NCBI GenBank assembly: GCA_029249345.1
Contig: JAQWHM010000011.1
Coordinates: 124,001 to 188,000, forward strand
DNA: 64,000 nt
Source: UBA10348 sp002469915
GTDB lineage: Bacteria; Bacteroidota; Rhodothermia; Rhodothermales; UBA10348
Direction of reading: 5' to 3'
Positions 8,255 through 17,270 of this stretch are shown in pieces. The number at the start of each line of letters is the position of its first letter. Within the stretch, counting starts at the first letter, position 1. The notes below the pieces were generated by a model. It did not search any database and was not told the origin of the DNA. It was given only the letters and a program-made list of their open reading frames with translations. Made by a program: the position numbers and the translations under genes.

Positions 8255-10551
8255 TGCACATCTACCCTGAGACCAATACTTGGGATGATCGGGAGTTGAT
8301 CAACCCGGTTTCCCGTGAAAATGTTGTATTCAAATATGTTCGCTCGATCATACGCGTTAATCAGTCCAACCATGGCTGTTACATCTGCAAACGTGAACGT
8401 CTTTTTGCGCTCATAGGTCACGTCAAGTCGATGATAGGAGGGTAGTCGAGAACCATATGGGTCTGCACGAGAAACAGATACGCTGCCGGGTGCCGTTACA
8501 AAATCAGTGTTTCCGGCTTCCACTTCTGAGGACAAGCCAGCATAATATCCGTTGACCTGAGTGAAAGGCAGGCCTGATCCATACTGCCAGCGGACACCAA
8601 GTTTATTGGCTCCGAGCTGGTACTGAAACATAATGTTTACCTGATCTCGGCGGTCATGAGGTGGGTTAAAAGTAATCGGATCGAGATAGGTGGCGCCTCC
8701 AACTGAAGGGCGAAATATGCCTTTTGCACGTTGAAAAGGCCGGTTATACTCCACGAAACCCCGGCTGTAGGAAAGCGAGAAAAACACGTCTTGATTTGTG
8801 ATCTCCACTTTGGTGTCTATCCCTTGGGCGTAGCCATTGACAGAGGAAAACTGTGCAACCTTGTTGATCACCGTTCCAAACACAGGGAAGGAAAGACTGC
8901 TCAGGTTCTTTCGGTACACTTCCGTCGTCAACTCTAACCAAGGCAGGGGCCTTCCTTTCCAACCAGCCATCATGTGCATGGCTTTGGGAACGGGCGTGTT
9001 GTTGGGTGATGCCGCCCAGACAGTAAAGACGTCAGAAACGTCTTGTTCATTGTTCAATCCAACGATTTGTTGATGATATCGCCCCCAGGCGGCACTGAAT
9101 TGATGATGCCCCCCTTGGCCTCCCGGCTGAAAAATGAGTCGCAAGCGCGGGCCAAACGAATTTTTTAGTCCTCTGGAAAATATTTCAAGCCTTGCTCCCG
9201 GCTCAATTCTCAAATAATCAGATATCTGAAATTGTCCTTCGATGAATGACCCCACACTCGTGACTCCAGTTGCACCTGCCGTTCCAAGCCGACCCAATTT
9301 GTAGTCGAAGAAATTGGTGTTTCCAAAAATGCCAAAGTGGATTTGATTGGGACCTAGCAGATAGGTAAAGTCGATACTCATTAAGACGTCTTCGATATCA
9401 GAGGTTCGCAATTCATCGCGAGTAGGTCGATATCTGCTCTTCAGGCTGGAATAATACACTGACAAGGAAGTCATTACTGCTTGAGACTCCGGCAGGTACA
9501 TATACTTCATCCCATAGGCCGCGTTCTTCCACGTTGACTTCCTGTAGGCATCTGGATCTAAATCACCACCCGTCGCCAAGTTACCTTCGTCATGCGTCTG
9601 CAAAGCGGTTAGGGTCAGACTACTAGTCTGATTTAGATACGAGTGTAGCTTTGCATATCGATCTCCAAATCGAAACGGAAGATCCGAACCCAGAAGTCCA
9701 GGGCTTACGCGGTCAATCAACGATTCCCGAACGGAGAGCATTACGGAAGTATCGCCTTTACGAACAGGCAAAGACACTTGCGCTCCACTTAAAAACGGAG
9801 CCACCGAAGCCGATACTTCCACCTTTTCCTTGTTTCCGTTTCGCGTCTTTATGTCTATTACAGAGGAAATCCGACCTCCATACCGCGCGTTAAAACCACC
9901 TGCATACACATCGGCGTAGGAAATGATATCGGCAGGGAAGGCGCTGTAGAATCCGACAACGTGAAAAGGTTGAAATACCCGCATCCCGTCTATCAAAACG
10001 AGGTTCTGGGTAGGCGTTCCTCCACGAATAAACAGTTGCCCCCCTCGGTCCCCAGTGGACACCACGCCCGGCAGGGTAACTAGATATCCTGCTAGGTCGT
10101 AGGACACATCAGGCATCGGTACTCGAGACAAGTCCTCTGGTCGAATGGTTTCGAGACCAGCTACAAATCGACTTTCATCAAGTTGCTGTGTCTCAACCAA
10201 AATTTCCTCTAGAAACGTCTGGACCGGGGCCAAATACATGTCTAGACGTTCCGTTAAAGGAAGATCCAACGTATCGGTTTTGGACTGAAAGCCCACAAAA
10301 GAGGCGGTTAAAACGTACGTGCCGGCAGAGAGATCTTTAAACTCAAAGCGTCCTCGGGGACCCGTCGCCTGGCCACCGATTTGGACGCCATTTCTGGTCA
10401 ATAAAAGCGTGGCGCCCGGAAGTGTAAGCCGAGATTCGGCATCTAAAACGCGTCCCTGCAGAGAAGACGTGTCCTGCGCAAAAACGGGAGAAGTGAACCA
10501 GGCCAGAAAACAAGCCAAGGCTACAGAAAGCCAGATTGGCTTAATGGACAT
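8251..10551 (-). CDS. TonB-dependent receptor with carboxypeptidase-regulatory-like domain (copy 1)
   Basis: The ATG at 10551 gives 766 residues and a clear signal peptide (MSIKPIWLSVALACF...VFAQ). An in-frame ATG at 10680 would prepend 43 residues unlike a signal and is rejected. Domains: CarboxypepD_reg-like sandwich after the signal (QGRVLDAESRLTLPGAT, GRFEFKDLSAGTYVL), a plug with GDRGGQLFIRGG, VLIDGM and VYAGGFNARYGGRISSVIDI, then a beta barrel. First gene of a four-gene unit (receptor, lipoprotein, receptor, lipoprotein) that may read on into ilvE. The upstream region to 10787 is shared with a divergent small gene; I could not recognise a Fur box, riboswitch or other operator there, so the ligand class stays open. 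Confidence 0.9.
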   Translation of the reverse strand: MSIKPIWLSVALACFLAWFTSPVFAQDTSSLQGRVLDAESRLTLPGATLLLTRNGVQIGGQATGPRGRFEFKDLSAGTYVLTASFVGFQSKTDTLDLPLTERLDMYLAPVQTFLEEILVETQQLDESRFVAGLETIRPEDLSRVPMPDVSYDLAGYLVTLPGVVSTGDRGGQLFIRGGTPTQNLVLIDGMRVFQPFHVVGFYSAFPADIISYADVYAGGFNARYGGRISSVIDIKTRNGNKEKVEVSASVAPFLSGAQVSLPVRKGDTSVMLSVRESLIDRVSPGLLGSDLPFRFGDRYAKLHSYLNQTSSLTLTALQTHDEGNLATGGDLDPDAYRKSTWKNAAYGMKYMYLPESQAVMTSLSVYYSSLKSRYRPTRDELRTSDIEDVLMSIDFTYLLGPNQIHFGIFGNTNFFDYKLGRLGTAGATGVTSVGSFIEGQFQISDYLRIEPGARLEIFSRGLKNSFGPRLRLIFQPGGQGGHHQFSAAWGRYHQQIVGLNNEQDVSDVFTVWAASPNNTPVPKAMHMMAGWKGRPLPWLELTTEVYRKNLSSLSFPVFGTVINKVAQFSSVNGYAQGIDTKVEITNQDVFFSLSYSRGFVEYNRPFQRAKGIFRPSVGGATYLDPITFNPPHDRRDQVNIMFQYQLGANKLGVRWQYGSGLPFTQVNGYYAGLSSEVEAGNTDFVTAPGSVSVSRADPYGSRLPSYHRLDVTYERKKTFTFADVTAMVGLINAYDRANIFEYNIFTGNRVDQLPIIPSIGLRVDVQ

Positions 10552-10787
10552 AAGACCATACCCGTCGCGTTCATGGCGCGACTTGCCTATTCTTCCAAAA
10601 ATAAGGGGGGAAGGGAATCTCAATGCCTGATTGGGTGGGGCTTCAAGTAAATTGCCGACGAATATTCCGGCATAAATCATTCAGGAGCAACCCATTTTTT
10701 TATTCATTCGTATACTCATTATTAGGTTGTATAAGGTGTTTTGATAATCTCCTTATCCGGTACCATCCTAAATCAGGATTTATTTCA

Positions 10788-11027
10788 ATGAAACGACGTG
10801 CCCGATTTTACTTGATTCTCGTGCTGAGTGTCTTCATCGCTTTCGTATTAATCGACTCACTCGGTGCATTCGATTCGAAATCTTGGTTTGAAGTACCTCA
10901 CGGAAATCACTCTCATTATCTGCCTAAGGACTGTGATCCAGCCCTTGCTGTTGGCGATGCCCCAACCACCAAACCACGCGCAGATCAGGAAATAGATTGT
11001 CAGGGCCAGATTGTCCCCATTCAATAG
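10788..11027 (+). CDS. Small envelope protein of unknown function (79 aa)
   Basis: Not assigned to any family I know. The ATG at 10788 is preceded by AGGA at a suitable distance; a longer in-frame reading from 10623 is much less plausible. Residues about 4-25 (RRARFYLILVLSVFIAFVLI) form one hydrophobic segment after a basic start, a signal anchor or uncleaved signal. The ~50-residue exported part has a His-rich patch (HGNHSHYLPKDC) and a second cysteine (EIDCQGQ), which could form a disulphide or bind metal. It is divergent from the TBDR unit and convergent with the M1 peptidase (4-base gap). Coding status rests on the RBS, the signal-like start and the compact fit between real genes. Confidence 0.6.
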   Translation: MKRRARFYLILVLSVFIAFVLIDSLGAFDSKSWFEVPHGNHSHYLPKDCDPALAVGDAPTTKPRADQEIDCQGQIVPIQ

Positions 11028-11031
11028 GCCA

Positions 11032-13089
11032 TCAGTTTCCAGAAACGATTAGTGTCCGATCCACAATTCGAGGACCACTTCGCACACGCAGCAGGTAGAG
11101 CCCAGGAGGAACGTTTCCAAATTGAAGGACATGCCCTGACAGGCCATTTGGAATAAGCTGAACTGTCTTATTTCCCACTAGTTGACCAAGGGCATTCAAC
11201 ATTTCAACATCCGCCTGCGAACGGAGCGATCCGTTGTCTATTTCAAAACAAATCATATCCCTAGCAGGGTTAGGAAAGGCCTTCACGTTGAGGGTCGTAG
11301 GAATTTCGCCGAAAGTCGCTCGATCTGTTGATTTGAAGGAAACGTCCTTCAGTATCCAATTCTCAGGATCGACCCTGACTGAAATGGGGGCCGAGTCAAC
11401 ATCAATCTCATAGACCTGCTCTCTCAAATCGTTTTCCACATTGAGCAAAAGGGTCTTATCTGCTGTTTTTAGCTCAAGCCACACGGGCATTTCAAATATG
11501 TGCACGGCCGAATCGTCAATTTCTTGCACTTGGCGAAGCGTGATTCTAGCACGATAATTCCCGTTGATGCCAACGTCCATAACCTCTGCTTGATAAACCG
11601 GATAGCCCGTTCCGGAATACACCCATTGATCGAAAAATGTATCAAAGGACCGGCCAGTAACTTGCTCCACCACAGCTTGGAAATCAGCCGACTCCACGAT
11701 CCCATAGGCATGCTTGGGTAAGGTGGCGTAGGTTCGCATAATGTCCTTCATCACTGCATCTCCAACCATCCCGTTAATCATGCGAAGGACCATCCACCCT
11801 TTTGCATACACGTTCGCAAAGTTGAACATGCTATTTACGTTGGACGTGTCACTCAAAACCAGCGTCCCTGTGGCATATTTAGATCGTTCGTAATACAGGT
11901 CTTTTAAAAGGTTGCCAAGCGCGCGGTATTTGGGGTCAGAATCAAAAACAACAAACTCTCCAAACGTCGCAAAGCCTTCATTAAGCCATAAATGCGGCCA
12001 GGATTTGGTGGTTAGCTTATCCCCAAACCACTGATGAGTCAGCTCATGTGCAATTAACTCCGCACCAATATTTCCCATCGATGACATGGTTTGATGCTCC
12101 ATCCCTCCTCTGATCGGAAAATGAGCGTGCCCGTATTTCTCCTCCTCAAACGGATAGGGACCAAACCAATCCTCATAGACAGGCATCATTTCTTTGGCCA
12201 GCCTCCACCCACTGGTACTACTTATTCCTTGGTAGGCGTTGCTGCCGGCAAACGAAAAGTGAACGATCGGAAAAGTAGCAGGACCGTATCTATTTGCTAG
12301 ATCGCCTGGGCGATCATACTGCTCTGTCGTCCTGTCGTAATCAGCAATGGCCAAAAAAACGAGATAGGTTGAAATCGGATATCTATGCAGCCAGTCAAAC
12401 TTGGTACTTCCATTCGGCAGATCGGACTCTGATATGAGGACACCGTTGGATCCCACGGTGAACGGTTTGGGTACCGTTACGGTAATACGGACGGAGTCTG
12501 CTTTGTCCGATGGATGATCATCTGATGGCCACCAATCTTTGGCTCCGTAGGGTTCAGATAACGTCCACATAATATCAGGATACACCGCATCGTTCCGAAT
12601 ACTTTCAAACGAGCCAAATCCGGTTCCTTGAGGATCTCCCTCATAGACTAAGTCTAATGCATAGAAGTCGCCGGCCTGAAGGGTTTCAGGTAGCTGGACA
12701 AAGACACGATCGGTTCTGTGCTCCCACGGCAACACCGTACCCTCTGAGGAAATGACAAAACTCACACTCAACAGATTAGATAAATCAAACTCCAGCGTCC
12801 GTAAAACAGAACATGCAACACCCTCAATACGGACCCTCCCGACGAGAAGAGGGGATCGAGTTTGGGCAAGATCTAGCGTCAGATGATAATAGGTAACATC
12901 AAAGGCATCGCTGTTGGCAGAGGCCGGTCCACCAGACTTTTGGGCAGGAGCGACTCGGGGCATATGAGCCGGAAAAGCGGTAACCGGTTGTTCTTGAGCC
13001 CAAACACGAGAGGGCATACAAGCTGTAACGAGAAGAATCAGCATGACCCTAAATCCTCGTCTGGAAACGAGATCGTGACCATGTAGCAT
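11032..13089 (-). CDS. Secreted M1-family metallopeptidase with T9SS sorting domain
   Basis: 685 residues. The start is fixed by AGGAGG eight bases before the ATG at 13089. A signal peptide ends near RVWAQ (residue 32). The M1 N-terminal beta-domain is followed by the exopeptidase motif GGMEHQT (328-334) and the gluzincin zinc site H348-E-L-T-H352 with E371 in NEGFA. This predicts a zinc aminopeptidase that removes N-terminal residues from peptides. The last ~85 residues (AFPNPARD...GLYLLRVRSG...LIVSGN) are a T9SS type A sorting domain, so the enzyme should act outside the cell or on its surface, presumably in peptide scavenging. Monocistronic in appearance. Confidence 0.93.
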   Translation of the reverse strand: MLHGHDLVSRRGFRVMLILLVTACMPSRVWAQEQPVTAFPAHMPRVAPAQKSGGPASANSDAFDVTYYHLTLDLAQTRSPLLVGRVRIEGVACSVLRTLEFDLSNLLSVSFVISSEGTVLPWEHRTDRVFVQLPETLQAGDFYALDLVYEGDPQGTGFGSFESIRNDAVYPDIMWTLSEPYGAKDWWPSDDHPSDKADSVRITVTVPKPFTVGSNGVLISESDLPNGSTKFDWLHRYPISTYLVFLAIADYDRTTEQYDRPGDLANRYGPATFPIVHFSFAGSNAYQGISSTSGWRLAKEMMPVYEDWFGPYPFEEEKYGHAHFPIRGGMEHQTMSSMGNIGAELIAHELTHQWFGDKLTTKSWPHLWLNEGFATFGEFVVFDSDPKYRALGNLLKDLYYERSKYATGTLVLSDTSNVNSMFNFANVYAKGWMVLRMINGMVGDAVMKDIMRTYATLPKHAYGIVESADFQAVVEQVTGRSFDTFFDQWVYSGTGYPVYQAEVMDVGINGNYRARITLRQVQEIDDSAVHIFEMPVWLELKTADKTLLLNVENDLREQVYEIDVDSAPISVRVDPENWILKDVSFKSTDRATFGEIPTTLNVKAFPNPARDMICFEIDNGSLRSQADVEMLNALGQLVGNKTVQLIPNGLSGHVLQFGNVPPGLYLLRVRSGPRIVDRTLIVSGN

Positions 13090-13306
13090 GTGAGCAACCT
13101 CCTTACGGCTCAGGCGTGTGTGGCGAATCTTAGATCTGGAAACCCATTCGATACAAGAATGTACCGCTCAATAGATATTTTACCGAGGTGAAATCCCTGA
13201 ATTGAAGTGGAGGAATGCTGTACAGACTTCTGAACTTGCATCGTACGCACAGGCTACTTCTCCCCAAATCGCCTAACGTCACCTGCATACCATCTGAACT
13301 ACTCCC

Positions 13307-13897
13307 ATGAAACGACTCCTTCCTCTACTCCTGATTTTTGCTTTCGCCACCGGATCGGTTGCTCAGGAAACTCCGGAAAAAGAAAACAAACCTATTCGAA
13401 TCGACCGGAATCATTCCACCGTTGGATTCAACGTTCCGATTGTAATGGGCCTTTCTAAAGTAACAGGCAAGTTCACTGACTTCTCGGTAGATCTAATCTG
13501 GGATGCATCTAATCTTGAGGCGTCATCTGTTCGCGTCACGATTCAGGCTGCATCAATCGACACAGGTATTGACGGTCGAAATGAGCACTTGCGCTCCGAC
13601 GACTTCTTCGATGTTGAAGTCCATCCAGAAATTAGCTTTGTCAGTTCATCCATCTTGCGTCGAGGAGATGAGTATTTCGCCCAAGGCGTGTTCACCATGC
13701 ACGGCGTTTCGAAGGACATCTTCTTACCCTTCTCCATTCGGAGCTTCCAAGACGCGGCCAATGATAGCGACTGGACCGCCTTTACCGTGGATTACACAAT
13801 AGACCGTACGGATTACAACATGAACTGGACCCACAGCAGCGTAGACTATTTCGTTGGCAACAATATCCAGGCGGATATCGTGATCATTACTCGGTAA
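13307..13897 (+). CDS. YceI-family periplasmic lipid-binding protein
   Basis: 196 residues with a signal peptide (MKRLLPLLLIFAFATGSVAQ). The mature part follows the YceI lipocalin-like pattern: IDRNHSTVGFNVP near the start, GKFTDFSVDL, SVRVTIQAASIDTGIDGRNEHLRSDDFFDVE, then a GVFTMHGVSKDIFLPF segment. YceI proteins bind polyisoprenoids or other amphipathic lipids in the periplasm; the physiological role here is not visible. Monocistronic. Its last 11 bases overlap the end of the convergent [2Fe-2S] gene. Family assignment is strong; ligand unknown. Confidence 0.92.
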   Translation: MKRLLPLLLIFAFATGSVAQETPEKENKPIRIDRNHSTVGFNVPIVMGLSKVTGKFTDFSVDLIWDASNLEASSVRVTIQAASIDTGIDGRNEHLRSDDFFDVEVHPEISFVSSSILRRGDEYFAQGVFTMHGVSKDIFLPFSIRSFQDAANDSDWTAFTVDYTIDRTDYNMNWTHSSVDYFVGNNIQADIVIITR

Positions 13898-14084
13898 TGA
13901 CCTCGTTAAAGGATGTTCTTCCATCCTTGAGCATTTGTCGAACATATGGAATACAGAGTTTGCAGGACCGCCCGAATGGGCGGTCCTGCTGTATTTCATA
14001 GATGCTCTTCAATTTCTTCTGATCTGCAATGGCTTTCAGCTCCGCAAAGCTCACATTACTGCAGACACAGCGATTAATAGCCAC
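13887..14084 (-). CDS. BFD-like [2Fe-2S]-binding protein of the cobalamin operon
   Basis: 65 residues from a GTG start 3 bases after the preceding stop. Cysteines are arranged CxC near the N-terminus (C6, C8) and CxxC (C41, C44) with a helical segment between, the layout of bacterioferritin-associated ferredoxin (BFD-like) [2Fe-2S] domains. The protein is expected to be a small cytoplasmic electron carrier or iron-sulphur sensor. It is the third gene of a riboswitch-led unit with a BtuB-like receptor and a BtuG-like lipoprotein, so a role connected to cobalamin (for example corrinoid reduction) is inferred from context only. Its end overlaps yceI by 11 bases. Confidence 0.8.
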   Translation of the reverse strand: MAINRCVCSNVSFAELKAIADQKKLKSIYEIQQDRPFGRSCKLCIPYVRQMLKDGRTSFNEVITE

Positions 14085-14087
14085 GAT

Positions 14088-15203
14088 TTAGCGTAAGGTT
14101 ATACTAGAAATGGATGCTCCAGCGACGTACGAATCGTAAACGATACCCGCTCGATTCATGAGTTGAACCGTACCGGCCGAGGTAAAGTCTGGAAATGAAC
14201 CACCTGAAGAAGTAGGAAACCGACCAATAATAAGCTGATCTCTACCTGCATCATAGGCAATGCCTGAAAGGCCAATCAAACCGTCTGTTTCAGGGACTTG
14301 AATGACAGAAGAAACGCTCCTTTCCTCGGTGCTCACCACAACGATTTCTTCAGACGATGAAAGCGTTATAAACACTTCTTTGGTGTCTTTTGAGTAATAG
14401 CCGGTTTGAGTTCCATTCGTAGAACTGGCCTGCTGGCTGAGCGAGACCCGTCCGGTTACAGATTCTGAACGCGCGTCAAAGAAAACGACTTCACCCATAG
14501 TCTGCTCAAGCACCTGAGTCCATTCGTCGTTGTACACTGTTTTACCCGTGCATACAACAGCAAGCTCCGTATCACTGATGACAAAAAGGTCACGAGGACC
14601 ATCACAACCGATATCCACCGACCTTGATTCTATTTCTCCCGGCAAGAAAACGGATAGAACAGAACCGCTTCCCAACGAACCGGCGTTTGCAACGATCATC
14701 TTATCGGCCACGTTTGCGATCCCCTCTGGCGTCATACCCACCTGAATCGAAGGGCCTATTTCGCCCGTGGCAAGGGTAATGGGCGTAACGAATCCGGGCT
14801 GCTCCCAGACAAAGTTCGTTACATAAAGCACCCCTCCAGATTGTGCTGCGTAGCGTGGCGCCAAGACTGGAGTAAACTGCTGTTCCAGAGATAAATCGTC
14901 CCCGTTAAGCACATCAACACGACCCTCGCTAAACGTATTGACCAGCGCAAAAAAGGTGTCGTCTAGCGAAACGACGCCTTGAAGAAACCCGCCTAAATCC
15001 GCATGATGAGTAACCGAGCCCTCAGACAAATCGATAGAGGTGATGTATCCATTCTGATCCGAAAAATTACCGCCATTGGCTACGAGTACCGTGCCCGCTT
15101 TGGAAAACGAGTCTTCATCGCTTCCGAGGAGGTCACAACCAGAAAGAAAAAGGGCGAATACAAGAAGCAGGTGTTTCATGTTCATTGAAAAAGGAGTTGT
15201 CAT
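14088..15203 (-). CDS. BtuG-like beta-propeller surface lipoprotein
   Basis: 371 residues with a lipoprotein signal: lipobox FLSG-C, cysteine at residue 23, then DLLGSDEDS. The rest reads as YncE-like propeller blades (repeated units such as GTVLVANGGNFSDQNGYITSIDLSEG, GVLYVTNFVW and DKMIVANAG). In Bacteroides, cobalamin loci encode the propeller lipoprotein BtuG, which binds cobalamin with very high affinity and caps the BtuB receptor; this gene has the same architecture and operon position, so a BtuG-like role is the leading inference. The start overlaps the receptor's stop by 4 bases (ATGA); an internal ATG at 15179 (MKHLLL) is an alternative start with a more usual signal. Confidence 0.8.
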   Translation of the reverse strand: MTTPFSMNMKHLLLVFALFLSGCDLLGSDEDSFSKAGTVLVANGGNFSDQNGYITSIDLSEGSVTHHADLGGFLQGVVSLDDTFFALVNTFSEGRVDVLNGDDLSLEQQFTPVLAPRYAAQSGGVLYVTNFVWEQPGFVTPITLATGEIGPSIQVGMTPEGIANVADKMIVANAGSLGSGSVLSVFLPGEIESRSVDIGCDGPRDLFVISDTELAVVCTGKTVYNDEWTQVLEQTMGEVVFFDARSESVTGRVSLSQQASSTNGTQTGYYSKDTKEVFITLSSSEEIVVVSTEERSVSSVIQVPETDGLIGLSGIAYDAGRDQLIIGRFPTSSGGSFPDFTSAGTVQLMNRAGIVYDSYVAGASISSITLR

Positions 15204-17110
15204 TTAGTTCGTCGATTGTGAATGGAAATGCCCATTCGTATGTGCCGGCCCGGCATGGGCTGAAATCGTGTAGTTTCGTAGTCGGAATCCAAGGCATTAT
15301 CCAAGGCAAACCATCCGTTAATGTGTACTCGGGGTAGACGAAAGCCGGCCTCAATGGACAGGGCGGCCCGTGTCCATCCGGGAAGCGTGCGCGTTTCATC
15401 AGAGGTCACAAATTGAGGGCCTGTGTGGGTGAGCGAGACCCGCACGTCCCAGTTTCCCTTCAGAATCTGGCCCAGATTCCTATTGATCGATCCTCGCAGC
15501 AATCGTTGAGGGTGGTACCTCAATTGCTTGCCAAATGAGCGAGACGATGGATCCGTGCGGTCTTGAGATCGCATCCAACTCATCGAAAGTCGGGCGCGCA
15601 TCTTGTTAGCCGACAGGGTGTGACTCAGTTCTATTCCCTGCCCAACCACTACCCCAATATTTTCTGGCGTCCAGACTTGCAGCCCAGTGGCAATAAATTG
15701 CGGTCTCCAGACAATCTGCTCACGCAACGAATGGTGATAGATGGTGACCCGGGATTGATGCAAGACCGAACGCAAGCGGATGGCAAATGAAGCGGTTAAA
15801 TCGGTAGTCAAGCCTGATTCTGAGCGCAACAGCGGATTCCCTCCAGGTACCCAGAACAACTCGTTCAGCGTTGGATCGCGATAAATGCCTGCGATCTTCC
15901 AAAAAAACTGTGCTTTCCTTTTCAATGGAGGAGAAAAGGAGACCGATACGTGAGGGCGAACAGCTGCCGTAGACCGCTCCCGATCTTGATTTGATGTTCT
16001 TCTGAGCGAACCGTTAGCACCAAAACTAATATCCAATGTCTGCGACATGCGAGATATCGTTTGACGGGCAAGGAAACGACGGTCATCGGACAGACCGATT
16101 GCCCTGCTTCTCTCCACTCCAATCTGGGTAGATGACACCCACCGTCCTACCGCCTTCAGTGCGTTTGCCTCTGCATCAATGGTGTGAACCTTGAGCTGGG
16201 AAGCCCCTGAAACCGGGTGTTCGAAGACCAAGTTGGACGAGTTGGCAGCAACTTGCCAGTTCAACGAGCCGGCGTTGATCGAACGACTTTGCTTGACCTG
16301 AACCCTGTAAAGGTGATCTTCTTGGCGGGCTTCAACCGGTGTTGCGTTGGAAAGCCCCGGTACTCCGCGCTCGACCGTTGATGCCAACAAGAGAATAGAT
16401 GCATCGCCTTTTTTTACGGGTCTAGAAACGTGCAGATAAGCTGAGCCGGACCGCTTATCCGCTCCTATTCTACGAAGTTTGGGGCGGTCCAAGAGCACCG
16501 TGTTTTGATAGACATAATCCCCGCCGTAAGACTCAGCTTGGGCAGCTGCCCGGACGCGGGTACGCCCCATTAGAGTCTCATACTGCGAAGCGACCGAGCG
16601 CCTTCCCCACCGACCACCAGACAAAGAAACAGAACGAGCTTCTTGCTCGATTCCCCCAGTAGAAAGGTGGATTGATCCCCCAAGTGCGTTGGGATCCTTT
16701 CCATTTGAACCATGAACGACTTCGACGTCCCGGATTAGAAACCCGGGAATGAGAGAGAGATCGAAAACGCCGGTAGCTGGATTTACCAACCGCATACCGT
16801 CCAGAAAAACGCTCGTGCGGGCCGAACCGACCCCCCGCAAGGAAGGTGTAACACTTCCAGTGTCTCCAGCTTGCATCAAATGGACCAATGAGCCAGCACT
16901 AAGAATCGATCCCACGGATGACCCACCACGAAGCCCGGTATCTTGGGCCGAAAATTTCCAGATCGGACCCAATGAAACCGTCAGGCTATCTTGAATCTCC
17001 AGAGTACCCAGCTCGATCACAGAATCTGGCAAGACTTGTGCCTGTACCTCTTCTGTTATCCCACCTAAAAGCAGGACAGAGATCGTAACTAAAACGAATG
17101 TGTGACTCAT
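15200..17110 (-). CDS. btuB: BtuB-like TonB-dependent cobalamin receptor
   Basis: 636 residues. A signal peptide (MSHTFVLVTISVLLLGG...EVQAQ) is followed directly by a plug domain (about 50-155: QDTGLRGGSSVGSIL, PSLRGVGSARTSVFLDGMRL, EVVHGSNGKDPNALGGSIHLSTG) and a barrel ending in the RMGISIHNRRTK strand region. It lacks the carboxypeptidase-regulatory domain of the two receptors at 5-10 kb, and its size matches BtuB-type receptors. The function call comes mainly from the cobalamin riboswitch in its leader. The ATG sits immediately after the U-tract of an intrinsic terminator, so expression should fall when cobalamin is plentiful. First gene of the btuB/btuG-like/[2Fe-2S] unit. Confidence 0.88.
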   Translation of the reverse strand: MSHTFVLVTISVLLLGGITEEVQAQVLPDSVIELGTLEIQDSLTVSLGPIWKFSAQDTGLRGGSSVGSILSAGSLVHLMQAGDTGSVTPSLRGVGSARTSVFLDGMRLVNPATGVFDLSLIPGFLIRDVEVVHGSNGKDPNALGGSIHLSTGGIEQEARSVSLSGGRWGRRSVASQYETLMGRTRVRAAAQAESYGGDYVYQNTVLLDRPKLRRIGADKRSGSAYLHVSRPVKKGDASILLLASTVERGVPGLSNATPVEARQEDHLYRVQVKQSRSINAGSLNWQVAANSSNLVFEHPVSGASQLKVHTIDAEANALKAVGRWVSSTQIGVERSRAIGLSDDRRFLARQTISRMSQTLDISFGANGSLRRTSNQDRERSTAAVRPHVSVSFSPPLKRKAQFFWKIAGIYRDPTLNELFWVPGGNPLLRSESGLTTDLTASFAIRLRSVLHQSRVTIYHHSLREQIVWRPQFIATGLQVWTPENIGVVVGQGIELSHTLSANKMRARLSMSWMRSQDRTDPSSRSFGKQLRYHPQRLLRGSINRNLGQILKGNWDVRVSLTHTGPQFVTSDETRTLPGWTRAALSIEAGFRLPRVHINGWFALDNALDSDYETTRFQPMPGRHIRMGISIHNRRTK

Positions 17111-17144
17111 AAAAAAAGGCCTATCCCCAAATGGGTATAGGCCT
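17111..17144 (-). terminator. Riboswitch-controlled intrinsic terminator abutting the btuB start
   Basis: On the minus strand a 12-bp stem (arms 17144-17133 and 17128-17117, one A-G mismatch, loop ATTT) is followed by seven U residues (17117-17111) and then directly by the ATG at 17110. The 3' arm also covers the only G-rich stretch (GGGGAT) that could serve as ribosome binding site, so the hairpin could block both transcription and translation. A GTGGGTG word (17241-17235) can pair with ATACCCAT in the 5' arm (17138-17131), a candidate antiterminator. Stem and U-tract are seen; the switching scheme is inferred. Confidence 0.85.
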
Positions 17145-17270
17145 ACGAATCAGACGCACATAACCAAAAGCATTCCGCGATTTTCTATACCTCATGGATA
17201 TAAAAACGCAATCACGCCTGATTAAACTCCGTAGCACCCACACCCCTGATCCCGGAGGTTGATGGCACAG

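Noticed and set aside
10552..10680. 43-residue N-terminal extension of the first TBDR
   Set aside because: Not signal-like; the ATG at 10551 gives a normal signal peptide and lies just before the conserved domain.
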